Below are positions 1 to 7,282 of a stretch of DNA of 33,149 nt, in pieces. The translations under genes were made by a program, and so were the position numbers. Source of the stretch: Candidatus Nanopelagicales bacterium. GTDB lineage: Bacteria > Actinomycetota > Actinomycetes > S36-B12. Numbering within the stretch: position 1 is the first letter of the stretch; each line of letters starts with the position of its first letter. The stretch is from contig JANRCR010000025.1 in the NCBI GenBank assembly GCA_030726915.1, positions 1 through 33,149 of the forward strand. Direction: 5' to 3'. Below the pieces are notes generated by a model that saw only the letters and a list, made by a program, of their open reading frames with translations, was not told the origin of the DNA and made no database searches.

Positions 1-303
1 GCACTCGCGGCCTAACACCTCAACCCCGCGAGGTAACCAAAGCCGGGGCAGTCCCAGGTCTGGAAAGCATTCTCCGCATCCGTGAACCTCTCGCGTCAGC
101 GATGCACTAGCCAATCAGTGAAGTCTCCGCTTCACCTGCAGTCCAGTGAATCGAGATGTACGTATAAGTAGGCCCCCGAAATCACAAAGTCAGACATGTG
201 GAAAGCCTAAATGTGTATGTGGTTCTTCGCGCCCGATTTACGCCGCTATCTCGATGCTGGGAGATCACGAAGGCATAGACGGATGGGGAGTCCGCTCGCG
301 GCC
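1..303. other. Non-coding or unassigned edge region
   Basis: No convincing gene is visible here on either strand. The base composition is visibly more AT-rich than the rest of the window, and codon use in the short open frames does not look like that of the neighbours. A short inverted repeat (GTGAAG, 6-base spacer, CTTCAC) lies at 118-135 but has no T-run. The stretch follows the end of the minus-strand GMC oxidoreductase gene, so it would hold any terminator for that unit; I see no strong hairpin next to the stop codon. Confidence 0.5.
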
Positions 304-1932
304 CTACCACGCCCGGGAGACGTGCTCGGCGGCGCGAAATGCCAGCGCCATGATCGTCAGCACCGGGTTGAAGCCGCCATTGGTCACGTGCACCGAGCCA
401 TCGGCCACGTAAAGGTTGTCGTGGCCGTGGACCCGACTCCAGCGGTCGGTCACCGAGCTGGCTGGGTCATCGCCCATGCGGGCGGTGCCGGCTTGATGCT
501 GGCCGCCGCTGAGCTTCACCTTCGGCGGCGACCCCCAGATCCGCTGCGCGCCTGAGGCGGCCAGCCACTCCCCTGCCCGCGCGTACATGAACTCGGCCGT
601 GCGGACCGTCTCGGGATGGGCCGCACCCGAGAGCCGCGCGGCCGGGATGCCCCAGCGATCGCGCACCTTCGGGTCGAGCGTCACGCGCGCGTCCGGGCTG
701 GGGATCTCCTGCACCGGACCCATCACGCGCGCCACCCGGGTGTAGTTGTCGCGCATAAAGCCTTTGGCTTCCGCACCCCAGCGCGGCAGATCCGGTGGCA
801 GATTGCGCGCCCAGAAGATGATCGGCAGCACCACGAACTCGTCCGCGATCATGCCGCCGCCGATCAGGTCGGCGTTGCCGTGATTGAACTGCGTGATCGC
901 GGTGGTCACGCCCGGACCGATGCCGTCGTGCACCGGCTCGGACATCAGGCCGACCGCGCCGGGGTAGTAGTGGCCCTGCAGGTTGCGCCCCACTTGGTCG
1001 TGCGCGTTGCCGAGCCCGTGCGGGTGCTCCGACGAGACGGAGTTCAGCATGAGCCGGGCGGTCTCGATCGCGCCAGCGGCCAGCACCACCACCTCGGCGC
1101 GCGCACTCTGGCGCTTGTCATCGCGGTCGACGTACGTCACGCCGACCACCCGGCCACCGACAGTGTTGACCTGCTCCACCATGGCTTCGGTCACCACCTC
1201 GACCCGGCCGGTCGCACGCCCACGCGCCAGCAGAGTGTTCTGGCTGTCGTTCTTGGCGTCGACCGGGCAGGCGAAGCCGATGCAGTGCTGGCAGTGGATG
1301 CAGGCCGGCCTGCCGCCGTACGGCGTGCTGTTGATCAGCAGTGGCACTGCCAGCGTCGACCAGCCGAGCGCCTCCGCACCGCGCCGCATGAGCGCACCCT
1401 GGCGATTGAGCTGCACCGGTGGCATCGGGTAATCCCTGTCACGCGGCCAGCGCTCGGCACTCCCGACGCTGTCGCCACACACCCCGATCTCCCACTCGGC
1501 GCGCTCGTAGTAGGGCGCAACGTCGGCGTAGCCGATCGGCCAGTCAGCCAGCGAGCTCCCGGCCGGTACGCCGTAGGTGCTGGCCATCTCGAAGTCGGCC
1601 GGCAGGTAGCGCCAGGCCTGCGCGCCGTACACCCGCGCACCGCCACCCACGCCGGTGGCGTTGTTCTGGTACGCATCCTCATGCGGGCGCAGCGTGTGTT
1701 CGTGGCCATCCAGGTCCACCAGCACGCGTGGATTGCCCTCCAGGCTCGGACCGGTGTTGTGCCCGTAGCGCGAGTAGCGGTGGTTGCGCAGGTGGTCGCG
1801 CGGGACGTCCTCAAACGCCATTTCGCGTCCGCGCTCGATCAGCAGGACGGCCTTGCCCGCCTCGGCCAGCACGCCGGCGGCGACACCGCCACCGGCCCCG
1901 GCACCCACGACAATGACGTCGTACGTGCTCAT
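304..1932 (-). CDS. GMC-family FAD-dependent oxidoreductase (gluconate/glucose dehydrogenase-like large subunit)
   Basis: A 542-residue flavoprotein predicted to oxidise a sugar, polyol or other alcohol. The start used is the ATG at 1932, because the FAD-binding glycine motif VVGAGAGGG follows at residues 8-16; a longer in-frame extension upstream only reads through the neighbouring gene. The C-terminal GMC domain carries the usual catalytic pair, His479 (GGQHQAG) and Asn522 (NGGFNP). A cysteine cluster C211-x2-C214-x2-C217-x4-C222-P sits mid-protein, where iron-sulfur-containing FAD glucose dehydrogenases have cysteines; a cluster here is inference. The gene overlaps the upstream small-subunit gene by 4 bases (ATGA), so the two are probably translated together and form one enzyme. 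No signal peptide is seen on either subunit. The true substrate is unknown. Confidence 0.87.
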   Translation of the reverse strand: MSTYDVIVVGAGAGGGVAAGVLAEAGKAVLLIERGREMAFEDVPRDHLRNHRYSRYGHNTGPSLEGNPRVLVDLDGHEHTLRPHEDAYQNNATGVGGGARVYGAQAWRYLPADFEMASTYGVPAGSSLADWPIGYADVAPYYERAEWEIGVCGDSVGSAERWPRDRDYPMPPVQLNRQGALMRRGAEALGWSTLAVPLLINSTPYGGRPACIHCQHCIGFACPVDAKNDSQNTLLARGRATGRVEVVTEAMVEQVNTVGGRVVGVTYVDRDDKRQSARAEVVVLAAGAIETARLMLNSVSSEHPHGLGNAHDQVGRNLQGHYYPGAVGLMSEPVHDGIGPGVTTAITQFNHGNADLIGGGMIADEFVVLPIIFWARNLPPDLPRWGAEAKGFMRDNYTRVARVMGPVQEIPSPDARVTLDPKVRDRWGIPAARLSGAAHPETVRTAEFMYARAGEWLAASGAQRIWGSPPKVKLSGGQHQAGTARMGDDPASSVTDRWSRVHGHDNLYVADGSVHVTNGGFNPVLTIMALAFRAAEHVSRAW

Positions 1933-2351
1933 CCGGTGACCTCGAAGCCGATCATGCGCCAGGACACCCCATCGCGGTTGCCGCCGTTGCCCGGGTCGCC
2001 GTAGAAGCCCTCGGCAGCATGCTCGGCCGCTGCGTGGAAGAACACGGCCGGCTCGATCGGCCAATCGGTGACCACATCGCCCAACTCGACCTTACGCAGC
2101 AACGCATCCTGCGCATCGGGGGCGAGCTCGGCGAAGTTGACCCCGGCCGTCGCGCGGGCCTCGATGTCAAACGCGTCGAGCCCTGCGCGGTACATGTCGA
2201 GCTGATGGCACAGGTCCCCTGCGAACTGGCGGTCAAGGTAGCCGCCCACTCCGGCTTCCCAGCCACCCGGGAAGTCGTCCGCCGGGATGATCCGGTCGAT
2301 CAACGCGCGCAGCGTCGCCCGCTGCGACTCCGTCAACATCGTCAAGATCAC
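1929..2351 (-). CDS. Gluconate 2-dehydrogenase subunit 3 family protein
   Basis: A 140-residue small subunit that normally accompanies GMC-type gluconate or glucose dehydrogenases. The family signature is clear: an N-terminal helix ending in DRIIPADDFPGG (residues about 18-30) and the C-terminal block GFYGDPGNGGNRDGVSW (about 115-131). Relatives often carry a Tat signal that takes the folded complex across the membrane; this copy has none, so a cytoplasmic enzyme is likely. The GTG at 2351 is preceded by GAGGG at a suitable distance; an ATG four codons later is an alternative start. It is the first gene of a two-gene unit and overlaps the flavoprotein gene by 4 bases. A possible -10 hexamer (TACCCT, minus strand, about 2404-2409) lies in the gap shared with the divergent acetyltransferase gene. 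Confidence 0.82.
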   Translation of the reverse strand: MILTMLTESQRATLRALIDRIIPADDFPGGWEAGVGGYLDRQFAGDLCHQLDMYRAGLDAFDIEARATAGVNFAELAPDAQDALLRKVELGDVVTDWPIEPAVFFHAAAEHAAEGFYGDPGNGGNRDGVSWRMIGFEVTG

Positions 2352-2491
2352 TGCACCCTCTGTCGCTCGCTCGCGTGGCTTCCGGCCATCGCGATTGGGG
2401 CTGAGGGTAGCTCACGCACTGCCGCGCCGGCCCGCCTTCAGCGTCTGGAGAGTTGAGCCCGGTCCCATGACGGGCACGCACTACCCTTCGG

Positions 2492-2497
2492 GACAAT
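2492..2497 (+). promoter_or_regulatory. Possible -10 element (GACAAT) of the 2504 gene
   Basis: GACAAT ends exactly 6 bases before the ATG at 2504, the spacing seen for the other leaderless-looking genes in this window. It departs from TANNNT at the first base. No purine-rich ribosome-binding site precedes the ATG, which fits a leaderless message. No good -35 was found. Confidence 0.4.
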
Positions 2498-2503
2498 GCG
2501 CGT

Positions 2504-2977
2504 ATGAGCATCCGCCCGGCCCTCCCCAGCGACGTCCCCGACATCCTGGCCATGATCCGCGAATTGGCCGAGTATGAACGGGCTCTCGACGAGGTTGCCG
2601 CCACGGAGGACCTCCTCGATGCAGCACTGTTTGGACCCGATCCGGCCGTCTTTGCTCTCATCGCCGAGACCCCCGACGGCACCGTTGTCGGATTCGCCCT
2701 GTGGTTCCGCAACTTCTCCACCTGGCTCGGCCGGCACGGGGTCTATCTGGAAGACCTGTACGTGCGTCCGGCATATCGCGGCGAGGGATACGGCAAGGCA
2801 CTGCTTGTCGAACTCGCACGCATCTGCCGTGATCGTGGATACGGTCGACTCGAGTGGTGGGTCCTGGATTGGAACGAGCCAGCTCTGCAGTTCTACCGCA
2901 GCATCGGTGCTCTTGCCATGGATGAATGGACTGTGCAGCGTGTGACGGGTCAGACCCTGCGCGACCTTGCCCGGTGA
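2504..2977 (+). CDS. GNAT N-acetyltransferase, diamine/thialysine acetyltransferase-like
   Basis: A 157-residue single-domain acetyltransferase. The central block F-A-L-W-F-R-N-F-S-T-W followed by GVYLEDLYVRPAYRGEGYGK (about residues 65-100) is typical of the spermidine/spermine and thialysine N-acetyltransferase branch of GNAT; the RGEGYGK segment is the acetyl-CoA pyrophosphate-binding loop. The C-terminal WWVLDWNEPALQFYRSIGA (about 125-143) is the matching motif B. The likely role is acetyl transfer from acetyl-CoA to a primary amine of a polyamine or lysine analogue in the cytoplasm; the exact acceptor cannot be read from sequence. Its stop codon overlaps the GTG start of the next gene by 4 bases (GTGA), so it is probably co-translated with the exporter. 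Confidence 0.88.
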   Translation: MSIRPALPSDVPDILAMIRELAEYERALDEVAATEDLLDAALFGPDPAVFALIAETPDGTVVGFALWFRNFSTWLGRHGVYLEDLYVRPAYRGEGYGKALLVELARICRDRGYGRLEWWVLDWNEPALQFYRSIGALAMDEWTVQRVTGQTLRDLAR

Positions 2978-3855
2978 ACGTCTGGGTCCGGGTCGCCCCC
3001 GCTGTCTTCGTCATTGTGTGGAGCACGGGCTTCATCGGCGCCAAGTACGGCCTCCCATACGCCGCTCCGCTGACCCTGCTCGGCGTGCGCATGACCATCG
3101 CGGCTGCTGTCTTCGTCCTCCTGGTTATCGCGCTCCGAGCCCCACGCATCACGCACAGGCGACAGGTGCCACAGGCTGCACTCATCGGAATCCTCCTGCA
3201 TGCCGTCTATCTCGGCGGACTCTTCATCGCCATTGATCTCGGTCTGCCCATCAGCGTGACGGCACTCATCGTGTGTCTGCAGCCAATCCTGGTCGCTGTG
3301 CTCGCGGGTCCCACCCTGGGCGAGCGAGTGTCTGCCCGCCAGCGGGTGGGATTCGGCCTCGGACTCATCGGTGCCACCGTCGTCCTGCTCCCCGGGCTCG
3401 TCACCGGGACCACCTCACCGGGAGCCGCTCTTGCGGCGATCGTCGCCCTGGCGGGGACCACCGCCGCCATGCTGCTGCAAAAGCGCTGGGGGGATGGCAT
3501 TCCCCCCGTATCCGGCACGACTGTTCAGTACGTCGCCGCTGCCGTGGTCCTCGCCCTGGCTGCTGCTGCAACAGAACCGCTGACGATTGAATGGACACCT
3601 ACCTTCGCGGTGGTGATGGCGTACATGGTGCTCGTGCTGTCCGTTGGCGCGATCCTGCTGATGTTCTGGCTCATCCGCCGCGGGACCGCGTCAGGTTTTG
3701 CCAGCCTCTACTTCCTCGTGCCTCCCGTCACACTCATTGAGGCGTGGATCCTCTTCGGCGAGCGACTGTCCCCGCTCGTGCTCGTGGGATTCGCGATTGC
3801 GACAACGGGGGTTGCTCTTGTCCGCTCCCCCCGGGCGGCCATCAAGGCGAGTTAA
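2974..3855 (+). CDS. EamA/DMT-family transporter (10 membrane helices)
   Basis: A 293-residue integral membrane protein with two tandem EamA repeats, about residues 5-135 and 145-290, each of about five hydrophobic helices. The phrases VIVWSTGFIGAKYG near the N-terminus and F-W-L-I-R-R-G-T-A-S-G-F-A-S-L-Y-F-L-V-P-P in the second half are typical of drug/metabolite transporters that export amino acids or small metabolites. I chose the GTG at 2974, which overlaps the stop of the acetyltransferase gene; a longer in-frame start at 2926 would add 16 non-membrane residues wholly inside the preceding gene. The coupling suggests export of an amine or its acetylated product, but this is inference and the substrate is unknown. 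Confidence 0.87.
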   Translation: MNVWVRVAPAVFVIVWSTGFIGAKYGLPYAAPLTLLGVRMTIAAAVFVLLVIALRAPRITHRRQVPQAALIGILLHAVYLGGLFIAIDLGLPISVTALIVCLQPILVAVLAGPTLGERVSARQRVGFGLGLIGATVVLLPGLVTGTTSPGAALAAIVALAGTTAAMLLQKRWGDGIPPVSGTTVQYVAAAVVLALAAAATEPLTIEWTPTFAVVMAYMVLVLSVGAILLMFWLIRRGTASGFASLYFLVPPVTLIEAWILFGERLSPLVLVGFAIATTGVALVRSPRAAIKAS

Positions 3856-3865
3856 GCGCGCAGGC

Positions 3866-4276
3866 TCAATCCGCCCGCTCCAGGGCCCGTGTCGTCGTCG
3901 GGAGGAAAAGGCAGATCAGCGCGGTCACCGCCGCGATGATGGTGACGATGGCGATCGAGCGCTCCACGGATCCGATCGCAAAGGCCAGTGGCACGGCCAC
4001 GATGAGCGCAAGAAGCTGGCCGAGGATGGCTGGAGCGCGTCCCCATCGCCGTAGCTGCCACAGTCCCCATGCCGAGGCGAGCAACCCCGCACCGATACCG
4101 GCAAAGATCACGATTTCCATCATCACCGACACGGGGTTGCTGACCGCTTCGGGGCCGGTGATGCCCAGCCGTGCCACCTGAACAGCAATGTAGAGGGCAT
4201 AGCCGATGAGGAAGACACCCTCGACGAGTGCCACGGCAGCGGCAAGGACGATGACGAATGGACGTCCGGAGATCAT
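3866..4276 (-). CDS. Small four-helix integral membrane protein of unknown function
   Basis: A 136-residue protein with about four hydrophobic helices (roughly residues 6-32, 48-72, 80-102 and 108-127), linked by short charged loops such as QLRRWGRAP between helices 2 and 3, and ending in a short polar tail. Similar small membrane proteins often sit beside lipid-kinase genes in actinobacteria, but no function is known to me. The ATG at 4276 is preceded by a TACGCT hexamer exactly 6 bases upstream and no ribosome-binding site, so it is probably read from a leaderless message. It is transcribed away from the lipid-kinase gene and converges with the EamA gene, with a 10-base gap between the two stops. 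Confidence 0.72.
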   Translation of the reverse strand: MISGRPFVIVLAAAVALVEGVFLIGYALYIAVQVARLGITGPEAVSNPVSVMMEIVIFAGIGAGLLASAWGLWQLRRWGRAPAILGQLLALIVAVPLAFAIGSVERSIAIVTIIAAVTALICLFLPTTTRALERAD

Positions 4277-4307
4277 GCCACCAGCGTAGGCGGACTACAG
4301 TAAAAGG
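4277..4307. promoter_or_regulatory. Divergent leaderless promoter pair
   Basis: Only 31 bases separate the start codons of two divergent genes. On the minus strand TACGCT (4288 to 4283) lies 6 bases before the ATG at 4276. On the plus strand TACAGT (4296-4301) lies 6 bases before the GTG at 4308. Both match the actinobacterial TANNNT -10 consensus, and each -35 region must lie at or beyond the other start codon. There is no room for 5' untranslated leaders. Confidence 0.65.
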
Positions 4308-5276
4308 GTGCGTGGACTCCTCGTTGTCAACCCGCACGCGACGACCACGTCCCCACGCGTCACCGATGTCCTCACACGGGCACTGGCGGGTCAGGTCGAT
4401 CTGGAGATCGTGGCCACCGAGCACCGCGGCCATGCGGCCGAGATTGCCCGGCGTGCGCGACGGGAGCGGGCGGATGTGCTGTGCGTCCTCGGCGGCGATG
4501 GCACGGTGAATGAGGCGGTCAACGGCCTCCTCACACCGGATCTCCCCATGACCGATGGGGACGGTGCTCTGCCTGACCTCATCGTGATCCCCGGGGGGAG
4601 TGCCAACGTTTTTGCACGCGCCCTGGGCTTGCCTGCCGATCCGGTGGAAGCCACCGGGGAGATCCTCCAGGCCGTGCGGGAAGGACGTCGCCGCCGCGTC
4701 AGTCTTGGCCGCGCCACAGTGACTCCCTGGGAGGGTGACACCTGGACTCCACGCTGGTTCCTTGCCAATGCCGGGCTTGGACTCGATGCGGAGATCATCG
4801 CCGCTATGGAGGCGGACCGAGACAAGGGCCACGAGGCCACTCCCACTCGCTACTTTTTTACCACCATGCGCCAATTCCTCCTGCGCACGAATCGCCGCGA
4901 CCCTGCGCTCAGCGTCCGCCTGCCGGATGCCGACATCGCGGGGGTCTTCGTCGCGCTCGTCCAAAACACCTCACCGTGGACGTACTTCGGATCCTTGCCC
5001 ATCACGCCGTGCCCCGATGCCTCCTTTGACACCGGCCTCGATCTCTTTGCCGTGCGTCGCATGGGGGTCGGCACCGCCCTGCGGCTCGCCCGCCGCATGA
5101 TTGCGGGGAGTCGGGCGGGTTCCACCGCACGGAGCCTGACGGTCGCGCACGACCTCACGACATTCACGGTCGCAGCAACTCGGGCGACGCCTCTGCAGAT
5201 TGACGGGGAGGGGCTCGGTGCGGTGCGGTCGGTCTACTTCGAGGCGCAGGCCTCAGCGTTAGGGGTCATCGCCTAG
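4308..5276 (+). CDS. Diacylglycerol kinase / LCB5-family lipid kinase
   Basis: A 322-residue soluble lipid kinase. The N-terminal LLVVNPHA and the nucleotide-binding motif VLGGDGTVNEAVNGLL (GGDGT at residues 62-66) are hallmarks of the DAGK/sphingosine-kinase catalytic domain, followed by PGGSANVFARALGLP (about residues 97-111). The C-terminal half forms the beta-sandwich lipid-binding domain. It should phosphorylate diacylglycerol or a related lipid with ATP, recycling it into phospholipid or mannolipid synthesis at the inner face of the membrane. It starts with GTG at 4308, with a -10-like TACAGT 6 bases upstream. Its place just before whiB1 and pdtaS matches the M. tuberculosis Rv3218-Rv3220c neighbourhood as I recall it. 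Confidence 0.9.
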   Translation: MRGLLVVNPHATTTSPRVTDVLTRALAGQVDLEIVATEHRGHAAEIARRARRERADVLCVLGGDGTVNEAVNGLLTPDLPMTDGDGALPDLIVIPGGSANVFARALGLPADPVEATGEILQAVREGRRRRVSLGRATVTPWEGDTWTPRWFLANAGLGLDAEIIAAMEADRDKGHEATPTRYFFTTMRQFLLRTNRRDPALSVRLPDADIAGVFVALVQNTSPWTYFGSLPITPCPDASFDTGLDLFAVRRMGVGTALRLARRMIAGSRAGSTARSLTVAHDLTTFTVAATRATPLQIDGEGLGAVRSVYFEAQASALGVIA

Positions 5277-5293
5277 TCCTGCGAACGTATCCG

Positions 5294-5316
5294 TACAATG
5301 TCCTATAAACGGACAT
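5294..5316 (+). promoter_or_regulatory. Candidate whiB1 distal promoter with overlapping inverted repeat
   Basis: TACAAT at 5294-5299 is a good -10 hexamer. It runs into a perfect inverted repeat, ATGTCC at 5298-5303 and GGACAT at 5311-5316, with the 7-base spacer TATAAAC. The repeat would lie over the transcription start, where a repressor could bind. It could instead be a weak hairpin after the lipid-kinase stop at 5276, but there is no T-run. If this is the promoter, the whiB1 leader would be about 215 bases long. Confidence 0.4.
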
Positions 5317-5326
5317 GGCCGTGATA

Positions 5327-5342
5327 TGTGACCAAACTGACA
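5327..5342 (+). promoter_or_regulatory. CRP-like half-conserved site, distal
   Basis: TGTGA at 5327-5331, a 6-base spacer, then TGACA at 5338-5342. The left half is perfect and the right half differs from the TCACA consensus at two positions. It lies about 180 bases before the whiB1 start codon. M. tuberculosis whiB1 is known to be controlled by the cAMP receptor protein Rv3676, which makes the site worth recording. Confidence 0.4.
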
Positions 5343-5479
5343 GTCTGCCGGGGAGGCGCGTATGCCGTTTCGCCTTGTGGAGACACGCGCCGTCTGCGAC
5401 CCTTAAGGGCTGGATACATCCGGCTCGTGATCTGCGCACGTGCACCCCTGCCTCATGGGTGCGCCCCCCCGGGAGTGCG

Positions 5480-5495
5480 CGTGAATCACGTCACA
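5480..5495 (+). promoter_or_regulatory. CRP-like site just upstream of whiB1
   Basis: CGTGA at 5480-5484, ATCACG spacer, TCACA at 5491-5495: nine of ten consensus positions of TGTGA-N6-TCACA. It ends 27 bases before the whiB1 ATG at 5523. At that position it would either sit on a start-proximal promoter or act as a roadblock in the leader. Confidence 0.55.
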
Positions 5496-5522
5496 AGCAC
5501 GTGATCGAGGTGAGGAGGGACC

Positions 5523-5777
5523 ATGGATTGGCGCCACGACTCTGCGTGCCGTGACGAGGATCCCGAGCTGTTCTTCCCCATCGGCAACACCGGACCCGCT
5601 CTCCTCCAGATCGAGGAGGCCAAGTCCGTGTGTCGCGTGTGCCCGGTGATCGACGAGTGCCTGCAGTGGGCACTTGAGACCGGGCAGGATGCCGGCGTCT
5701 GGGGCGGCCTGAGCGAGGATGAGCGTCGAGCGCTCAAACGCCGCAATGCTCGCCTGCGCGCCCGCACCACTGCCTGA
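5523..5777 (+). CDS. whiB1: WhiB-family iron-sulfur transcription regulator (WhiB1 type)
   Basis: An 84-residue regulator. Four cysteines at C9, C37, C40 and C46 (C-x27-C-x2-C-x5-C) bind a [4Fe-4S] cluster, and GVWGG at residues 58-62 forms the turn of the WhiB fold, followed by the basic DNA-binding tail KRRNARLRAR. Length, cysteine spacing and genomic place between the lipid kinase and pdtaS all fit WhiB1, the essential nitric-oxide-responsive member that binds the primary sigma factor region 4. A strong ribosome-binding site (GAGGTGAGGAGGG) ends a few bases before the ATG, unlike the leaderless genes nearby. The roughly 245-base leader carries two CRP-like sites and an inverted repeat, so cAMP control is likely. 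It converges with pdtaS. Confidence 0.95.
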   Translation: MDWRHDSACRDEDPELFFPIGNTGPALLQIEEAKSVCRVCPVIDECLQWALETGQDAGVWGGLSEDERRALKRRNARLRARTTA

Positions 5778-5816
5778 GGACGCTCCGCGACCCTTCTGCT
5801 CGGTCGGTTGGGCGCC

Positions 5817-7226
5817 CTAGTCATTCCAGGGCAGGCTGACACTGATGACACATCCTCCCCCGGCGGGTGACGTGATCTCGCACTCACCGTGAAGGTCCTC
5901 CTCGATGAGGGTGCGCACGATCTGCAATCCGAGACCCTCGTCAGTGGTGAGTCCCATACCTGCACCGTCATCACGCACCGTGACTCCGATGCGACCATCG
6001 CTGCGCGACGGCTCGACGCAGATGGTGTGTGCTCCCGCATGTTCCACGGCGTTGTGGACCAACTCAGACACGGCCATGGCCAGCGGACTAGCCGCATCCG
6101 TGGCAACCATCCCCAACGACCCCTGTCGGATGATCTCAACACCCGGCGCGTACGCGGATGCAAGATCCCGCTCCACACTCAGGAGCCGGTCAAGTACGGC
6201 ATCAAAATCGATGTGGTCTCCGGGGTCTTGGGCAAGCACCTCGTGGATGGCAGCAATCGAGGCAACCCGCCGACCTGCCTCCGCCAAGGCCTCCCGGGCT
6301 TCTTCGGCCTGCACCCTGCGCGATTGCAGGCGCAGGAGTGCACCCACCGTCTGAAGATTGTTCTTGACCCGGTGATGTACCTCGCGCAACGACGCATCCT
6401 TGCTCAGGAGCGCTCGCTCGCGACGCCGGAGATCCGTGATGTCTCGCACCAGCACTATGGCGCCGGCGGAACCACTCTCGGGATCCAGGGGCACCGAGCG
6501 CACCGTGACGCAGGCCGAGGCATTTTCCACTTCCGCATAGGCAGCCACCCGGCCGCTGGCCGCCAGGGCGAGTCCCTCGTCGATGGGGCCCGGGCGATGC
6601 CACAGGCGCGTCGCCAGCGAAGCCAGATCCGCACCCTCCAACGGACGCGCAAGCCCAAGGCGGCGGAACGCCGACACCGCATTGGGGCTCGCGAAAGTCA
6701 CCCGGCCATGAACATCAACGGTGATGAGTCCATCTCCCACGCGGGGAGGGGCACTGCCCGATGCCCAGTCTTCATGAGCCGGAGGGAACGTCCCCTCACC
6801 CACCATGGTGAGCAGTTGTTCAGCGAGGCCGCGGTAGACATCTTCGATCTGCCCTGTTCGCCGGGTGGACGCCTCTCGCGCGAGCACCGCAATGACGCGA
6901 GCCCCCACGTGGATCGGGACCGCCACGGCACCCTCGGCTGACGGCACCATCTGCAACGATGCAGCAGCGCGGTCCAGCGCCGGCTGACGACCGCGCGGCA
7001 GGAATGACCCGACGACATCTTCGGGAACGCTCGTGGACGCCGTCGTGGGCCGAACGAGAGAGGCCGCCACCCACCCCCCCGAATTCCAGGTGGGCAGCCA
7101 CAACACCAGGTCGGACATCGCCAGGTCGGCAACCAGCGCCCAGGCACCCACGAGACCTTGAAGGTGCTCCACCTCGGCGGGGGTGAGATCGGTGCGCTCA
7201 CTCGCCAACCGATCGAGACTGCCCAT
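5817..7226 (-). CDS. pdtaS: PdtaS-type sensor histidine kinase
   Basis: A 469-residue soluble histidine kinase. The order is an N-terminal GAF-like sensor (about residues 10-145), a PAS domain (about 160-265), a HisKA_2 dimerisation domain with the phosphoacceptor motif REVHHRVKNN (His284/His285), and a C-terminal HWE/HisKA_2-type ATPase with the N-box around N392 (ELVHNAVEHA), DDGAGMG at 419-425 and GLGLQIV at 431-437. In M. tuberculosis PdtaS phosphorylates PdtaR, an RNA-binding ANTAR antiterminator; no such partner lies in this window. There are no membrane segments. I chose the ATG at 7226 (MGSLDRLASE) because it matches the family N-terminus and has TAATCT 8 bases upstream, giving a leaderless message. 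A longer in-frame start adds 33 unconserved residues. Confidence 0.9.
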   Translation of the reverse strand: MGSLDRLASERTDLTPAEVEHLQGLVGAWALVADLAMSDLVLWLPTWNSGGWVAASLVRPTTASTSVPEDVVGSFLPRGRQPALDRAAASLQMVPSAEGAVAVPIHVGARVIAVLAREASTRRTGQIEDVYRGLAEQLLTMVGEGTFPPAHEDWASGSAPPRVGDGLITVDVHGRVTFASPNAVSAFRRLGLARPLEGADLASLATRLWHRPGPIDEGLALAASGRVAAYAEVENASACVTVRSVPLDPESGSAGAIVLVRDITDLRRRERALLSKDASLREVHHRVKNNLQTVGALLRLQSRRVQAEEAREALAEAGRRVASIAAIHEVLAQDPGDHIDFDAVLDRLLSVERDLASAYAPGVEIIRQGSLGMVATDAASPLAMAVSELVHNAVEHAGAHTICVEPSRSDGRIGVTVRDDGAGMGLTTDEGLGLQIVRTLIEEDLHGECEITSPAGGGCVISVSLPWND

Positions 7227-7237
7227 GAATGGGCAGA

Positions 7238-7243
7238 TTAGGG
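7238..7243 (-). promoter_or_regulatory. -10 element (TAATCT) of pdtaS
   Basis: On the minus strand TAATCT ends 11 bases above the first base of the pdtaS ATG (8 bases between). No ribosome-binding site is present, so transcription should start at or next to the start codon. The start codon also lies inside a perfect GCCCAT / ATGGGC inverted repeat at 7221-7234. Confidence 0.5.
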
Positions 7244-7282
7244 CGTGCGACCCGTGGCTGAGGGACCGGCCCCAGCGACCGG

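Noticed and set aside
118-135. GTGAAG/CTTCAC inverted repeat as a tRNA arm or terminator
   Set aside because: There is no acceptor stem, T-loop or T-run around it; it is probably chance.
616-2004. 462-codon open frame on the plus strand opposite the GMC gene
   Set aside because: Antisense shadow: histidine-, arginine- and alanine-rich with no domain, while the minus strand has full GMC motifs.
304-2064. Longer GMC oxidoreductase reading with 44 extra N-terminal residues
   Set aside because: The extension is arginine-rich, lies wholly inside the subunit-3 gene in another frame, and would put the FAD motif far from the N-terminus. The ATG at 1932 couples to the upstream stop.
3852-4964. 370-codon minus-strand frame opposite the lipid kinase
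   Set aside because: It crosses two recognised genes and has no recognisable domain; the plus-strand kinase motifs are complete.
5315-5554. 79-codon frame through the whiB1 leader
   Set aside because: It overlaps the whiB1 start in another frame, has no good ribosome-binding site and has an unremarkable composition; CRP-like sites explain the region better.
5889-6941. 350-codon plus-strand frame opposite pdtaS
   Set aside because: Shadow frame; the minus strand encodes a full histidine kinase with all ATPase boxes.
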